Notes: generated by a model not told the origin, from the letters alone. DNA of 42,783 nucleotides from Acidobacteria bacterium UBA2994 (GCA_002346545.1 DEAA01000035.1:595-43377); one strand, 5' to 3'. Shown: positions 28,003 through 36,500, counted from the first letter of the stretch. Numbers and translations are program-made.

Positions 28003-28941
28003 ATGTCCACGCCTGCGATCAAACTCGACGGCCTCACCAAGGATTACGCGGTGGGCTTTTGGCGACCGCGTCCCTACCGAGCGCTCGATCAGGTATCGCT
28101 CGAGGTGGCCAGCGGCGAGGTGCTTGGCTATCTGGGACCGAATGGGGCCGGTAAGACGACGACACTGAAGCTGCTGATGCAGCTGATCTATCCGACGGCA
28201 GGCACGGCCGAGATTCTGGGTCGCCCCGCCGGTGACGTGGGCGCCCGCCGCCGACTCGGCTATCTGCCGGAGCTGCCGTATTTCTATGACAATCTCTCAG
28301 CTGAGGAACTGCTGGTCTACTTCGGCGGCTTGTTCAGTTTGTCGGCTGCCGACGCACGTCGGCGGGCCGCGACGTTGCTCGACAGGGTGGGGCTGGGCGC
28401 GGCTCGACACCAGCGTCTGCGACGTTATTCCAAGGGAATGTTGCAGCGGGTGGGCATCGCCCAGGCGCTCGTCAACGACCCCGAGGTGGTGTTTCTCGAC
28501 GAGCCGATGTCAGGTCTCGATCCGGTCGGCCGGCGGGACACGCGGGAGCTGATCCGACAGCTTGGCGCAGAGGGGCGTACGGTCTTCTTTAGCTCGCACA
28601 TCCTCTCTGACGCCGAAGCGCTTTGCGATCGCGTGGCCATCATGGCGCAAGGCAAGTTGATCGCCACCGGGCGGATCGCCGACCTCGCCTTTGAAGTGCT
28701 GGGGTGGGAGGTAGTGGTGTCCGGAGGGTCACTGGACGGGATGCGCGCGCTTGGCTTCGACGAGGCCGCCCGGGAGGTAGACGGGCGGCTGGTTATCGAG
28801 CTCACCATCGACCAGCCTCCGGAACGGGTCCTTCCCGAGCTGGCCAGGCAGGGTGCTCAGGTCGTTGCCCTGACTCCTCGTCACGAGTCACTCGAGGACT
28901 ACTTCATGCGCATGGTCTCCCAGCCCGGCGACGCGGACTAG
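28003..28941 (+). CDS. ABC transporter ATP-binding protein (PilH-like position)
   Basis: A 312-residue ABC ATPase: Walker A GPNGAGKT at 45-52, YLPE in the Q-loop place at 87-90, signature [15 protein letters not shown] from 142, Walker B VVFLDEP at 162-168, and H-loop His199 (SSHILSD). The C-terminal 90 residues form a small regulatory domain ending in YFMRMVSQ, typical of ABC-2 exporter ATPases. It works with the permease 4 bases downstream. Its place between a pilin and a prepilin peptidase resembles pilH of Myxococcus. ATG at 28003 lies 13 bases after the fusion gene; an earlier in-frame start would overlap that gene. Confidence 0.93.
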   Translation: MSTPAIKLDGLTKDYAVGFWRPRPYRALDQVSLEVASGEVLGYLGPNGAGKTTTLKLLMQLIYPTAGTAEILGRPAGDVGARRRLGYLPELPYFYDNLSAEELLVYFGGLFSLSAADARRRAATLLDRVGLGAARHQRLRRYSKGMLQRVGIAQALVNDPEVVFLDEPMSGLDPVGRRDTRELIRQLGAEGRTVFFSSHILSDAEALCDRVAIMAQGKLIATGRIADLAFEVLGWEVVVSGGSLDGMRALGFDEAAREVDGRLVIELTIDQPPERVLPELARQGAQVVALTPRHESLEDYFMRMVSQPGDAD

Positions 28942-28945
28942 GCTC

Positions 28946-29752
28946 ATGGCGATCATCACGCGGATTGCGGTCCACGCCTTCAAGGAGTCGATACGGGACA
29001 AGGTCCTCTACACCCTCGTCCTGTTCGCCGTGCTCCTTATGGGTGCGTTGTATCTCATCGGACAGCTGACCGCCGGCCAGGACGTGAAGATCATCAAGGA
29101 CCTGGGACTGGCCGCCACCCAGATCGTTGGGTTGTTCATCGCGGTGTTTATTGGTATCGGACTGGTGTCGAAGGAGGTCGAACGTCGAAGTATCTACAGC
29201 CTCTTGTCGAAGCCGATCCGACGACATGAGTTGATTCTTGGCAAGTACGCGGGGCTGGTGCTCACCCTCGCCGTCAACGTCGCGGTGATGGCCGTTGCCC
29301 TCTACCTCGTCCTCGGTTACATGTCCTGGATCGAGAGCGAGGAGTTCAAGGCGACCTGGGTTCGGCCGGCCGCCGATCCGGCGATGTGGTCCGCCCTTTT
29401 CCTGGTGTTCGTCCAGCTGGCGCTGGTCACCGCGATCGCGCTCTTCTTCTCCACTTTTTCCAGCCCGAGCCTGTCCGCCGTGCTGACGTTCGGTCTGTAC
29501 GTAGTGGGCCACTTCAATGCGGATCTCAGGAACTTCGAGAGCGTGGTCGATTCGAGCGTCGCCGTGTATCTCGCCCGTGCCCTGTACTACGTGTTACCAA
29601 ACCTCGCGCCGTTCGACGTCAAGGCGGCGGTGGTCCACGGCGAGCCGGTGTCGCTTGGCTACGTCGCGATGACTACCTGGTATGGCGCGGCCTATGTCGC
29701 GGCGCTGCTCCTGGCATCCGTCTTCATATTTTCGCGGCGAGACTTTAAATGA
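28946..29752 (+). CDS. ABC-2 type transporter permease (PilI-like position)
   Basis: A 268-residue membrane protein with about six helices. It opens MAIITRIAVHAFKESIRDKV, and the cytoplasmic motif GLVSKEVERRSIYSLLSKPI with RRHELILGKYAG is the hallmark of this ABC-2 subfamily. It is the membrane partner of the preceding ATPase. The stop overlaps the next gene (ATGA). The cargo is unknown; in the pilus context it would be required for pilus assembly or surface export. Confidence 0.92.
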   Translation: MAIITRIAVHAFKESIRDKVLYTLVLFAVLLMGALYLIGQLTAGQDVKIIKDLGLAATQIVGLFIAVFIGIGLVSKEVERRSIYSLLSKPIRRHELILGKYAGLVLTLAVNVAVMAVALYLVLGYMSWIESEEFKATWVRPAADPAMWSALFLVFVQLALVTAIALFFSTFSSPSLSAVLTFGLYVVGHFNADLRNFESVVDSSVAVYLARALYYVLPNLAPFDVKAAVVHGEPVSLGYVAMTTWYGAAYVAALLLASVFIFSRRDFK

Positions 29753-30663
29753 GTCGACCGTGGTGGGAACGGCCGGTAGCCGTGGCCGTGGCGCTGACCG
29801 CGCTGGTCGTGGTGTTCGTCACGACTTCCGTCGTGCGCGACCGTACCTATACTGCTTCTGCCGTCGAGACCGAGCTGCTCTATGTCCCGTCGGGTGAGAT
29901 CGTGGAGCGGATGGCGCTCTCGTTTGACTCGTTGGTGGCTGACATCTACTGGATACGCGCGATCCAGCACTACGGTGGTACCAAGCGGTCCGAATCCGCC
30001 GAGAAAAACTACGACTTGCTCGGGCCATTGCTCGATATCACCACCACCCTCGACCCAGGATTCAAAGCGGCGTACCGATTCGGAGCGATCTTTCTGACCG
30101 AGTCTTATCCCAATGGTCCCGGGCGCCCCGATCTGGCGGTGGCGCTGCTCGAGAAAGGCATCGAGGCTATGCCGGACCGCTGGGAGTACTACATGGACAT
30201 CGGGTTCATCTACTACTGGTGGCTGCAGGACTACGAGACCGCCGGTTCGTGGTTCGAACGGGCGGCAGAGGTGCCTGGCGCGTCATGGTGGCTACGGTCG
30301 CTGGCTGCGAACACCCTGGCCGCGGGTGGAAGTCTGGAGTCGTCGCGCATGCTGTGGCAACAGGTGTACGACTCGGCTGACAATAACTGGATCCGGACCG
30401 AGGCCGCCCGTCGCCTGACGCAGCTGCACGCCCTCGACGACATCAATCAGCTGATCGCGCTGGCCGTCCGTTTCAACCGGCAGGCGGGGCGCCCTCCCCG
30501 GGGATGGGACGAACTCATCCAGGCCGGCCTCCTGGCCAGGCTACCCTTGGACCCGACCGGTCTGCCCTATGTACTCGATGTTGAGAACGGCACGATGAAC
30601 GTCTCGCCGGAGTCAGAGCTGTACCCGCTCCCCGGGGAAGCGCTCCCGCCGCTTTCGCAATGA
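29749..30663 (+). CDS. Membrane-anchored TPR-like protein
   Basis: A 304-residue protein with one N-terminal helix (about 9-28), then a soluble helical region. Residues 80-235 look like tetratricopeptide-type helices (FKAAYRFGAIFLTE, ALLEKGIEAMPDRWEYYMDI, AGSWFERAAEVPG). The last 60 residues resemble a pseudopilin-style tail segment (GRPPRGWDELIQAG, LPLDPTGLPYVLD). Overlaps the permease and the peptidase genes by four bases each, so the three are tightly linked. It may be the third part of the transporter, as PilG is in Myxococcus, but sequence kinship was not tested. Confidence 0.75.
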   Translation: MSRPWWERPVAVAVALTALVVVFVTTSVVRDRTYTASAVETELLYVPSGEIVERMALSFDSLVADIYWIRAIQHYGGTKRSESAEKNYDLLGPLLDITTTLDPGFKAAYRFGAIFLTESYPNGPGRPDLAVALLEKGIEAMPDRWEYYMDIGFIYYWWLQDYETAGSWFERAAEVPGASWWLRSLAANTLAAGGSLESSRMLWQQVYDSADNNWIRTEAARRLTQLHALDDINQLIALAVRFNRQAGRPPRGWDELIQAGLLARLPLDPTGLPYVLDVENGTMNVSPESELYPLPGEALPPLSQ

Positions 30664-31496
30664 CCGAGACCTACGTGCAGGGCCTATCGGTGATGGCGCT
30701 GGGACTGGCCATTGGCAGCTTCCTCAACGTCTGCATCTATCGGCTGCCACGCGGTGAGTCGGTGGTCAGTCCGCCATCTCGATGCCCCTCGTGCGGTCGC
30801 GGTCTCCGCTGGTTCGACAACGTGCCGGTGCTGAGCTGGTTAGTGCTGCGAGGTCGGTGCCGGGACTGCAGTAAGCCGATCTCTCCGATGTATCCGCTGA
30901 TCGAAGTGACCACCGGCCTGGTGTTTGCGCTGCAGTTCTGGGAGCTGGGCTGGCAGCCGCTGCTGGGCGTACGACTGCTCTTTGCGGCGGCCATGATCGT
31001 GCTGTTCGTCGTCGATCTGCAGTCCGGGCATTTACCAAACGAGATCACCTATCCGGGCGTTGTGATCGGCCTGGGAGCCAGTCTGTTCCTGCAGCCCGGG
31101 ATCCAGTCGGCGCTCATCGGCGCGGCCGCTGGTGCCGGTGTGCTGTTGGTGCCCGCAGTGTTCTACTTCCTTTGGCGCGGCGTCTGGGCTATGGGCCTGG
31201 GCGACGTGAAGATGCTGGCCATGGTGGGCGCGTTTCTCGGCTGGGAACTGATGCTGGTTACGTTGTTTGCTGCGTCGCTTATTCCATCGCTGAAGTTGCT
31301 GCTGCGTCTGGCCAGCATACTGGCCACCATAAAGGATAAGGTCCCGCCGCTGAAGGTGCTTCTGCATCTGGCCGGAATAAAGGATGAGGTCCCGCTCGGT
31401 CCGTACCTCGCGGCCAGCGCGCTGCTGTCCTCCCATTTCGGCGGTCCGTTCATCAGGTGGTACCTCGAGTCGTACTACCGCTTCTGGTTTCATTAG
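30660..31496 (+). CDS. pilD: Prepilin peptidase / N-methyltransferase with internal duplication
   Basis: Cleaves prepilin leaders and methylates the new N-terminus in the inner membrane. The 278 residues show the N-terminal GSFLNVCIYRLPRGESVVSP, the cysteine tetrad CPSC (42-45) and CRDC (67-70), and the catalytic aspartates Asp119 (VVDLQSGHLPN) and Asp182 (GLGDVKMLAM). Residues 211-230 and 231-246 are near-copies of each other, giving an insertion just before the final helix. Starts in an ATGA overlap with the TPR gene. The pilin just upstream is its evident substrate. Confidence 0.95.
   Translation: MTETYVQGLSVMALGLAIGSFLNVCIYRLPRGESVVSPPSRCPSCGRGLRWFDNVPVLSWLVLRGRCRDCSKPISPMYPLIEVTTGLVFALQFWELGWQPLLGVRLLFAAAMIVLFVVDLQSGHLPNEITYPGVVIGLGASLFLQPGIQSALIGAAAGAGVLLVPAVFYFLWRGVWAMGLGDVKMLAMVGAFLGWELMLVTLFAASLIPSLKLLLRLASILATIKDKVPPLKVLLHLAGIKDEVPLGPYLAASALLSSHFGGPFIRWYLESYYRFWFH
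31290..31397 (+). repeat. In-frame tandem duplication inside the prepilin peptidase gene
   Basis: Copy 1 (31290-31349, 60 bp) and copy 2 (31350-31397, 48 bp) match almost base for base at both ends, from CTGAAG to CTGGCC and from ATAAAGGAT to GTCCCGC. Copy 1 has 12 extra bases in the middle. The reading frame is kept. It adds about 20 residues to the loop before the last membrane helix. Confidence 0.85.
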
Positions 31497-31645
31497 CAGG
31501 CTGCGGAACAACGAGCCTTAGGGGCGCTATTTGGTCGAGGCTGGACTCGTGGTGATGGTGGCAGAGCTCGAAACCCGGGTCGAGGTGGGCGAGGCTTTGA
31601 GCACATCGCCCGCGATGGCCGGCAAGGTGGTCTCGTATCCGGCTC

Positions 31646-32728
31646 CTACCTGATTCCGATGACCTTCAGGGCTCGTCGGATGTCGCGGTCGCTCACGTCG
31701 TCGGCGATCTGGGTGTCTCCAATACCGCGGGGTAGCACCATGTGTAGACGTCCTTCCACGACCTTCTTGTCACGGTGCATCGCGGTGATTAGCTCGTCGG
31801 CTGAGAGGTCGGACACCGAAGGCAGCGGGCCCATGTTGCCGATCAAGGTGGACAACGCCTCCCGGTCCGCCTCCGAGAGCAGTTTGCGACGGACGCCAAG
31901 CTCGGCGGCTACCAGCATGCCATAGCCCACCGCTTCCCCGTGGCGCAGCCGGCGGTACCGGGTCACGGCCTCAAGGGCGTGGCCGGCGGTATGACCGTAG
32001 TTGAGGATTCTGCGCCGATCACCTTCTCGCTCGTCGTCGGCGACGACGTCGGCCTTGATGCGACAGGACTGAGCGATGATCCCGGTCATCACATCGGGAT
32101 CTCGGGCAAAGATGCGTGAGAGGTCGTTGCTCAACTGCTCGAAGAGCGGGCGGCTGGCGATCACTCCGTACTTCACCACTTCGTACAGTCCGGCCCGCAT
32201 CTCACGGCGGGGGAGGGTGTCGAGCAGGGACGGATCGATGACGACCGCGACCGGCGCGTGAAAGGCGCCGATCAGGTTCTTTCCGAGCGCGTGATTGATG
32301 CCTACCTTCCCGCCGATCGAGCTGTCCACCTGGGCGAGGAGGGTCGTCGGCACTTGCACCAGATCCACGCCACGTAGGTAGGAGGCGGCGCCGAATCCCA
32401 CGGTATCGCCGATCACACCGCCACCGACTGCGATCACCACTGAATGGCGGTCGGCTCCTGCCCCGATCAACCACTCGTAGATCCGCCCCAGTGTCTGCTG
32501 GTTCTTCGAGCGTTCTCCGTCCGGAATCAGGAGGTGGGGGGTACCCGGGAGCGCGGTGGCGATGGTCTCGCCATGGCGCCGCCAGACGTTCGGACTCGAT
32601 ACCACGAACCGTCGCGCGCCGATGCCGGCAGCTGAGAGGTGGGTCTCGAGATCAGAGATCAGGCCTGGCGCCACAAGTACGGGGTATGTACGGCTGGCAC
32701 TTGCGACGTCGATGCGGACTGGCGGCAT
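31646..32728 (-). CDS. aroB: 3-dehydroquinate synthase
   Basis: Second enzyme of the shikimate pathway, converting DAHP to 3-dehydroquinate with NAD and zinc. The 360 residues are typical. NAD-binding GGGVIGDTVGFGAASYLRG lies at 102-120, QVPTTLLAQVDSSIGGKVGI at 125-144, and the zinc ligands are Glu183 (YEVVKYG), His246 (YGHTAGH) and His263 (RHGEAV). It is convergent with pilD and divergent from proS. No partner shikimate gene is nearby. Confidence 0.97.
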   Translation of the reverse strand: MPPVRIDVASASRTYPVLVAPGLISDLETHLSAAGIGARRFVVSSPNVWRRHGETIATALPGTPHLLIPDGERSKNQQTLGRIYEWLIGAGADRHSVVIAVGGGVIGDTVGFGAASYLRGVDLVQVPTTLLAQVDSSIGGKVGINHALGKNLIGAFHAPVAVVIDPSLLDTLPRREMRAGLYEVVKYGVIASRPLFEQLSNDLSRIFARDPDVMTGIIAQSCRIKADVVADDEREGDRRRILNYGHTAGHALEAVTRYRRLRHGEAVGYGMLVAAELGVRRKLLSEADREALSTLIGNMGPLPSVSDLSADELITAMHRDKKVVEGRLHMVLPRGIGDTQIADDVSDRDIRRALKVIGIR

Positions 32729-32797
32729 GGGGTCAGAGCGGGCTGAAGACCAGATGGTAGGATAGCAGCTATTTCTGGGTCGGAGGGACCTTCGCTG

Positions 32798-34246
32798 ATG
32801 GCGGACAAGGACGCGCTCGTCAAGGAAATCACCCCGAGATCAGAGGATTTTTCTCGCTGGTACACCGACGTCATTCGTCGAGCGGAGCTGGCTGACTATT
32901 CTCCGGTCAAGGGCAGTATGGTCATCCGGCCGTACGGCTACGCCATCTGGGAGCTGATGCAGCAGGCCCTCGATCGTCGGATCAAGGAGACCGGCCACGT
33001 CAATGCATACTTCCCGCTCTTCATTCCCGAGAGCCTGCTGAAGAAGGAGGCCGCGCATGTTGAGGGGTTTGCCCCCGAGGTGGCCTGGGTCACGCATGGG
33101 GGACAGGAACAGCTCGAGGAACGGCTGGTGGTTCGGCCTACGTCCGAAGCCATCGTCGGGACCATGTACTCGAAGTGGGTACAGTCCTGGCGAGACCTGC
33201 CTATCTTGATCAACCAGTGGGCCAACGTTGTCCGCTGGGAGAAGGTCACCCGGCTCTTTCTGCGTACCACCGAGTTCCTGTGGCAGGAAGGTCACACGGT
33301 ACATGAGACCGAGGCAGAAGCGCAGGAAGAAACGCTCAAGATGCTCGACGTATACCAGGACTTTACTGAGACCGAGCTGGCCATGCCGGTGTTGAAGGGG
33401 CTCAAAACGGAAAGCGAGAAGTTCGCAGGGGCGTTGCGTACCTACTCTATCGAGGCGCTGATGGGCGACGGCCGGGCGCTCCAGGCCGGGACGTCCCACA
33501 ATCTGGGTCAGAACTTTGCCAAGGTGTTCGACATCACCTTCCAGGGACGGGACAAGACCGTCCAGTACGGGTGGCAAACGTCGTGGGGGGTGACCACGCG
33601 CCTGATTGGGGGCGTCATTATGACCCACGGTGATGACAGCGGTCTGATTTTGCCGCCCCGCATCGCCCCGTATCAGGTGGTGATCGTTCCCATTCCGCGT
33701 GGTGATTGGCGGGAGACCGTCCTGCCGCACGCGGATCGGATCAAGGGTGAGCTCGAGGCCTGTGGGATCAGGGTGATGCTCGACGGCCGGGAAGAGCATT
33801 CGCCCGGCTGGAAGTATGCCGAATGGGAGATGCGGGGCGTGCCGCTCCGGCTCGAGATCGGCCCCCGCGACGTGAAGAACGAACAGGTGATGCTCGTGAG
33901 GCGTGATAATCGTAAGAAGAGCCCGACGCCGATGGCGGGATTGGCAGAACATGTCGACGGCCTGCTATCTACCATCCAGCAGGCGCTCTTCGAGCGGGCA
34001 GTCGCATTCCGCGACGAGCACACCCTGCGGACTACCGACCGGACCGAATTCGATTCGAGCCTGGAGGGGCGCCCAGGCTACGTCGTGGCGTCCTGGTGTG
34101 GGTCGGCCGTGTGTGAGGCGAAGATCAAGACCGCAACCCAGGCCACGATCAGGAACCTCCCGCTGGATCCCCAGCCGACGTCTGGCAATTGCATCGAATG
34201 CGGCCAACCGGGTCAGGTCGACGCGTACTTCGCGAAGTCCTATTAG
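32798..34246 (+). CDS. proS: Prolyl-tRNA synthetase, archaeal/eukaryal-type
   Basis: Charges tRNA-Pro. The 482 residues lack the bacterial-type insertion (editing) domain between motifs 2 and 3 and carry a C-terminal zinc-binding domain with four cysteines (WCGSAVCEAK and CIECGQPG), ending in a conserved tyrosine. This is the ProRS form found in archaea, eukaryotes and some bacteria such as Thermus. Motifs RPTSEAIVGTMYSKWV, FLRTTEFLWQEGHTVH and TRLIGGVIMTHGDD are seen. ATG at 32798 follows GGAGGG by 10 bases. Confidence 0.97.
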   Translation: MADKDALVKEITPRSEDFSRWYTDVIRRAELADYSPVKGSMVIRPYGYAIWELMQQALDRRIKETGHVNAYFPLFIPESLLKKEAAHVEGFAPEVAWVTHGGQEQLEERLVVRPTSEAIVGTMYSKWVQSWRDLPILINQWANVVRWEKVTRLFLRTTEFLWQEGHTVHETEAEAQEETLKMLDVYQDFTETELAMPVLKGLKTESEKFAGALRTYSIEALMGDGRALQAGTSHNLGQNFAKVFDITFQGRDKTVQYGWQTSWGVTTRLIGGVIMTHGDDSGLILPPRIAPYQVVIVPIPRGDWRETVLPHADRIKGELEACGIRVMLDGREEHSPGWKYAEWEMRGVPLRLEIGPRDVKNEQVMLVRRDNRKKSPTPMAGLAEHVDGLLSTIQQALFERAVAFRDEHTLRTTDRTEFDSSLEGRPGYVVASWCGSAVCEAKIKTATQATIRNLPLDPQPTSGNCIECGQPGQVDAYFAKSY

Positions 34247-34258
34247 GGTCCGGCCTTT

Positions 34259-34313
34259 GATTGGGGGCAGGGTGGTTGATGGTGGGCCAGAAGGCTCGCC
34301 CTGTCTCCCAATC
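34259..34313 (+). other. Long imperfect inverted repeat between convergent genes
   Basis: GATTGGGGGCAGGG at 34259-34272 pairs with CCCTGTCTCCCAATC at 34299-34313, with one bulge or mismatch and a 26-nt loop. It spans the gap between proS and the convergent small gene and reaches into that gene's stop codon. There is no T-run on either strand. Probably a transcript-end hairpin. Confidence 0.45.
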
Positions 34314-34788
34314 AGCGGGGAGGCGGGTAGAGCCGGGTGGCGCCGGCGGGCGGCTGGGCGAAGGCCTCGGGCGGTACGGGCAGGGTTTCGGCCGACGGGA
34401 CCAGAGGCTCTGGCCGCTCGACGAAGTTGAACGCCACGAGTATTCCAGCGACGCCGTTCTCGAAGGGGCGCTCGGCCACGTCTATCCACAGGCTCTCGAA
34501 TTGGCCCGTGCGCCACAGGCGCTCGGCGTCGGCGACCGCGACTTCCTTCACATCCGCATAGAGCGACCACTCGGGTTGGCCTGGCATCGTGAGGTGCTGC
34601 ACCAGGTCGATTTGGCGGAGATAGGTCTGTGGCTCCTCGAAGGGCTGATTGTCCTGGGTCGGGAATCGCAGTTGGAGAAAGCGGAGCACCGGTGGCGAGT
34701 TGTCTGGGGGAGGGGCTTGCTGGAGGGAGCCCACGCCTTCGATGGCGATCAGCAAGGCCCCGAGTGCCAGTCCGACGATACGTGTCAT
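34312..34788 (-). CDS. Small secreted protein with a POTRA-like domain
   Basis: A 158-residue protein with an N-terminal hydrophobic export segment (GLALGALLIAI). The stretch YLRQIDLVQHLTMPGQPEWS, then AERLWRTGQFESLWIDV and AGILVAFNFVERP, resembles one POTRA repeat of BamA-type proteins, here without any barrel. The tail is Pro-rich. ATG at 34788 is chosen; a TTG at 34797 lies in the T-run of the upstream terminator. No ribosome site precedes it. Function unknown; the domain call is by eye. Confidence 0.6.
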   Translation of the reverse strand: MTRIVGLALGALLIAIEGVGSLQQAPPPDNSPPVLRFLQLRFPTQDNQPFEEPQTYLRQIDLVQHLTMPGQPEWSLYADVKEVAVADAERLWRTGQFESLWIDVAERPFENGVAGILVAFNFVERPEPLVPSAETLPVPPEAFAQPPAGATRLYPPPR

Positions 34789-34795
34789 GGTGGGC

Positions 34796-34832
34796 AAAAA
34801 AGAAGGCGGCCGGTCGTTAGACCGGCCGCCTT
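34796..34832 (-). terminator. Rho-independent terminator of the OmpA-like gene
   Basis: On the minus strand AAGGCGGCCGGTC, loop TAAC, GACCGGCCGCCTT is a perfect 13-bp stem followed by CTTTTTT, 24 bases after the OmpA-like stop. It ends only 8 bases before the ATG of the next gene on the same strand. Confidence 0.92.
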
Positions 34833-34856
34833 GAGTAGCTCGAATCCAGAGGTGCG

Positions 34857-36500
34857 CTATTGCACGCGGACGACGAGGGCGGCGCGCCGGTTCAGTCGGC
34901 GACTCTCCTCGCGAGCGTTGTCGTGCATTGGCCGCTCCTCACCGAAGGTGACCGTCTGCAACCGGTTAGCGGCGATGCCGCGGTTGGTCAGGTAGTCACG
35001 GACGGCTGTCGCGCGCCGTTCGCCCAGAGCCTGGTTGTACTCGGAGGTACCGATGTTACAGGTATGCCCCTCGAGCGTAAGGTTCAGGCTGTCATCGTCG
35101 TTCATGGCCGCGATTGCCTCGTCCAGGACCCGGGTGGCGCCTGGACGGAGCGTGTAGCGGTCAAAGTCGAAGTGCACGTCCTCGAACGCGAATTCGCGCG
35201 CCGGTGGAGCCGGCGGAGCAACTACGCGGATCGTCGCGGTGTCCGAGGCCGTACCGCCGCGTCCGTCATCTACGGTGACCGTTACCGGCACTGGGCCCTC
35301 TTCGTCCGGGGCGGTCCAGGTGGTGGCCATCTGGTTGGTCGGATTCAGCGCGCCGGTGGGGGCGGCCCAGCGGTAGGTCAGCGGGTCGCCGTCCGGGTCG
35401 TTGGCGGCAGCGGTCACGCGGGAGGTGGCACCCGGCTCCACCTCGCACGGATCGCATTCGGCGGTCACCGTCGGCGGCCGGTTCTGTGGCGGATCGGCCG
35501 CAGGCGGCGGAGGTGGTGCCACATAGCGTCGGACACCAGGGTGGTAGCCCAGTCGTACCTGGAAACCGATGAGCGGCGCGGTGCCGTCGTTGGTGCCGCG
35601 TTCCTGGCCGAGCGCGTAAGTGAAGCCGGCGCCGACGAACATACCGTTGTTCGCCTGGTACTGCAGACCGAGGTTGAAGTCGATGGGAGTGGCGATGCGA
35701 GAGATGAGCGGTGAAATGCTCTTGTCGACTCCGAGCAAGGCGGAGGTCAGCACAACCTCGTCGTTCATCGGCAACTCGCCGTTGAGTTCGACAAAAACTT
35801 TCAGTCTGCTGCTGGTCGGGAAGCCCGCGCCAAGCCCCCACCGGACACTGTTGCCGAGCGAGATACCGGCCGGTTCGCCTCGAATCAGCATGCCGCCGAA
35901 GCCGGACAGTTCGAAGTTGTCGTTGATGTTCTTGCTGGCGATGAAGTCAAACATAAAGTCCGCTTCACCCGTGCTCTTGCCGATGTTCTCGTTGCCCGTG
36001 GGAGCCTTGATCATCCCGCGGATGGCGACGGCGGCTGGCTGCTGGCGATGTTCGGATAGCAGGTTGATTTTTCCGCCGAACACGATGTCGCCAAAGTCGT
36101 CACCGTTCCAGAAGTCCGTGAGCGTAGGATAGTCCTGCAGGACGCCCCCGAAGACCGGGTCGCTCGCGTCGAACAGCGGACGGGAGTCGCGGCGAATGCG
36201 GGTGTCGGCCCGGACCGAACCGAAGATTTCGACCCGGTCGGCCACACCGACACCGAACGTGCCGACAAAGTGAGCGATGTCGGTCTGGCCCTGCTCTCGG
36301 TCGAAGTTAGCCCGGTAGCCGCTGACGGATACTTTGCCCGCGGGAAGAATCTCGGCGGTCGGTACGAACCATAGTCCGGTATCGCCCAGCCAGGTCGTGC
36401 TGCTCGATCGGGTCTCAACTTCGTCTTGTGCGGTGGCCAGACCACCGGCGGCAAGCAACATACCGATCGCCAGAGCTGCTGGTCCAAGGAAGCGTCTCAT
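34857..36500 (-). CDS. Outer-membrane protein: beta-barrel, PKD/Ig-like domain and OmpA domain
   Basis: A 547-residue exported protein. The signal peptide is residues 1-24 (PAALAIGMLLAAGGLATAQ). A region of about 310 residues of alternating strands follows (WLGDTGLWFVPTAEILPAGK), probably a barrel. A Pro-rich linker leads to one Ig/PKD-like domain (DPDGDPLTYRWAAPTGAL) that begins CDPCEVEPG. The last 110 residues are an OmpA domain (HFDFDRYTLRPGATRVL). In its loop GHTCNIGTSEYNQALGERRA the usual peptidoglycan-contacting Asp is Cys, while the partner Arg is kept. ATG at 36500 gives a proper signal peptide and has GGAGGG upstream; a longer frame to 36575 would overlap its promoter. Confidence 0.9.
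   Translation of the reverse strand: MRRFLGPAALAIGMLLAAGGLATAQDEVETRSSSTTWLGDTGLWFVPTAEILPAGKVSVSGYRANFDREQGQTDIAHFVGTFGVGVADRVEIFGSVRADTRIRRDSRPLFDASDPVFGGVLQDYPTLTDFWNGDDFGDIVFGGKINLLSEHRQQPAAVAIRGMIKAPTGNENIGKSTGEADFMFDFIASKNINDNFELSGFGGMLIRGEPAGISLGNSVRWGLGAGFPTSSRLKVFVELNGELPMNDEVVLTSALLGVDKSISPLISRIATPIDFNLGLQYQANNGMFVGAGFTYALGQERGTNDGTAPLIGFQVRLGYHPGVRRYVAPPPPPAADPPQNRPPTVTAECDPCEVEPGATSRVTAAANDPDGDPLTYRWAAPTGALNPTNQMATTWTAPDEEGPVPVTVTVDDGRGGTASDTATIRVVAPPAPPAREFAFEDVHFDFDRYTLRPGATRVLDEAIAAMNDDDSLNLTLEGHTCNIGTSEYNQALGERRATAVRDYLTNRGIAANRLQTVTFGEERPMHDNAREESRRLNRRAALVVRVQ

Noticed and set aside
31497..31645. Possible bidirectional terminator between pilD and aroB
   Set aside because: Only 5-6-bp stems with large loops and no T-runs are present.
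31531..31653. A short open frame of about 40 codons between pilD and aroB
   Set aside because: No ribosome site and no family resemblance; too short to separate from chance.
32840..33952. A 370-codon minus-strand open frame inside proS
   Set aside because: The plus strand carries all ProRS motifs; the antisense product is low-complexity and unlike any family.
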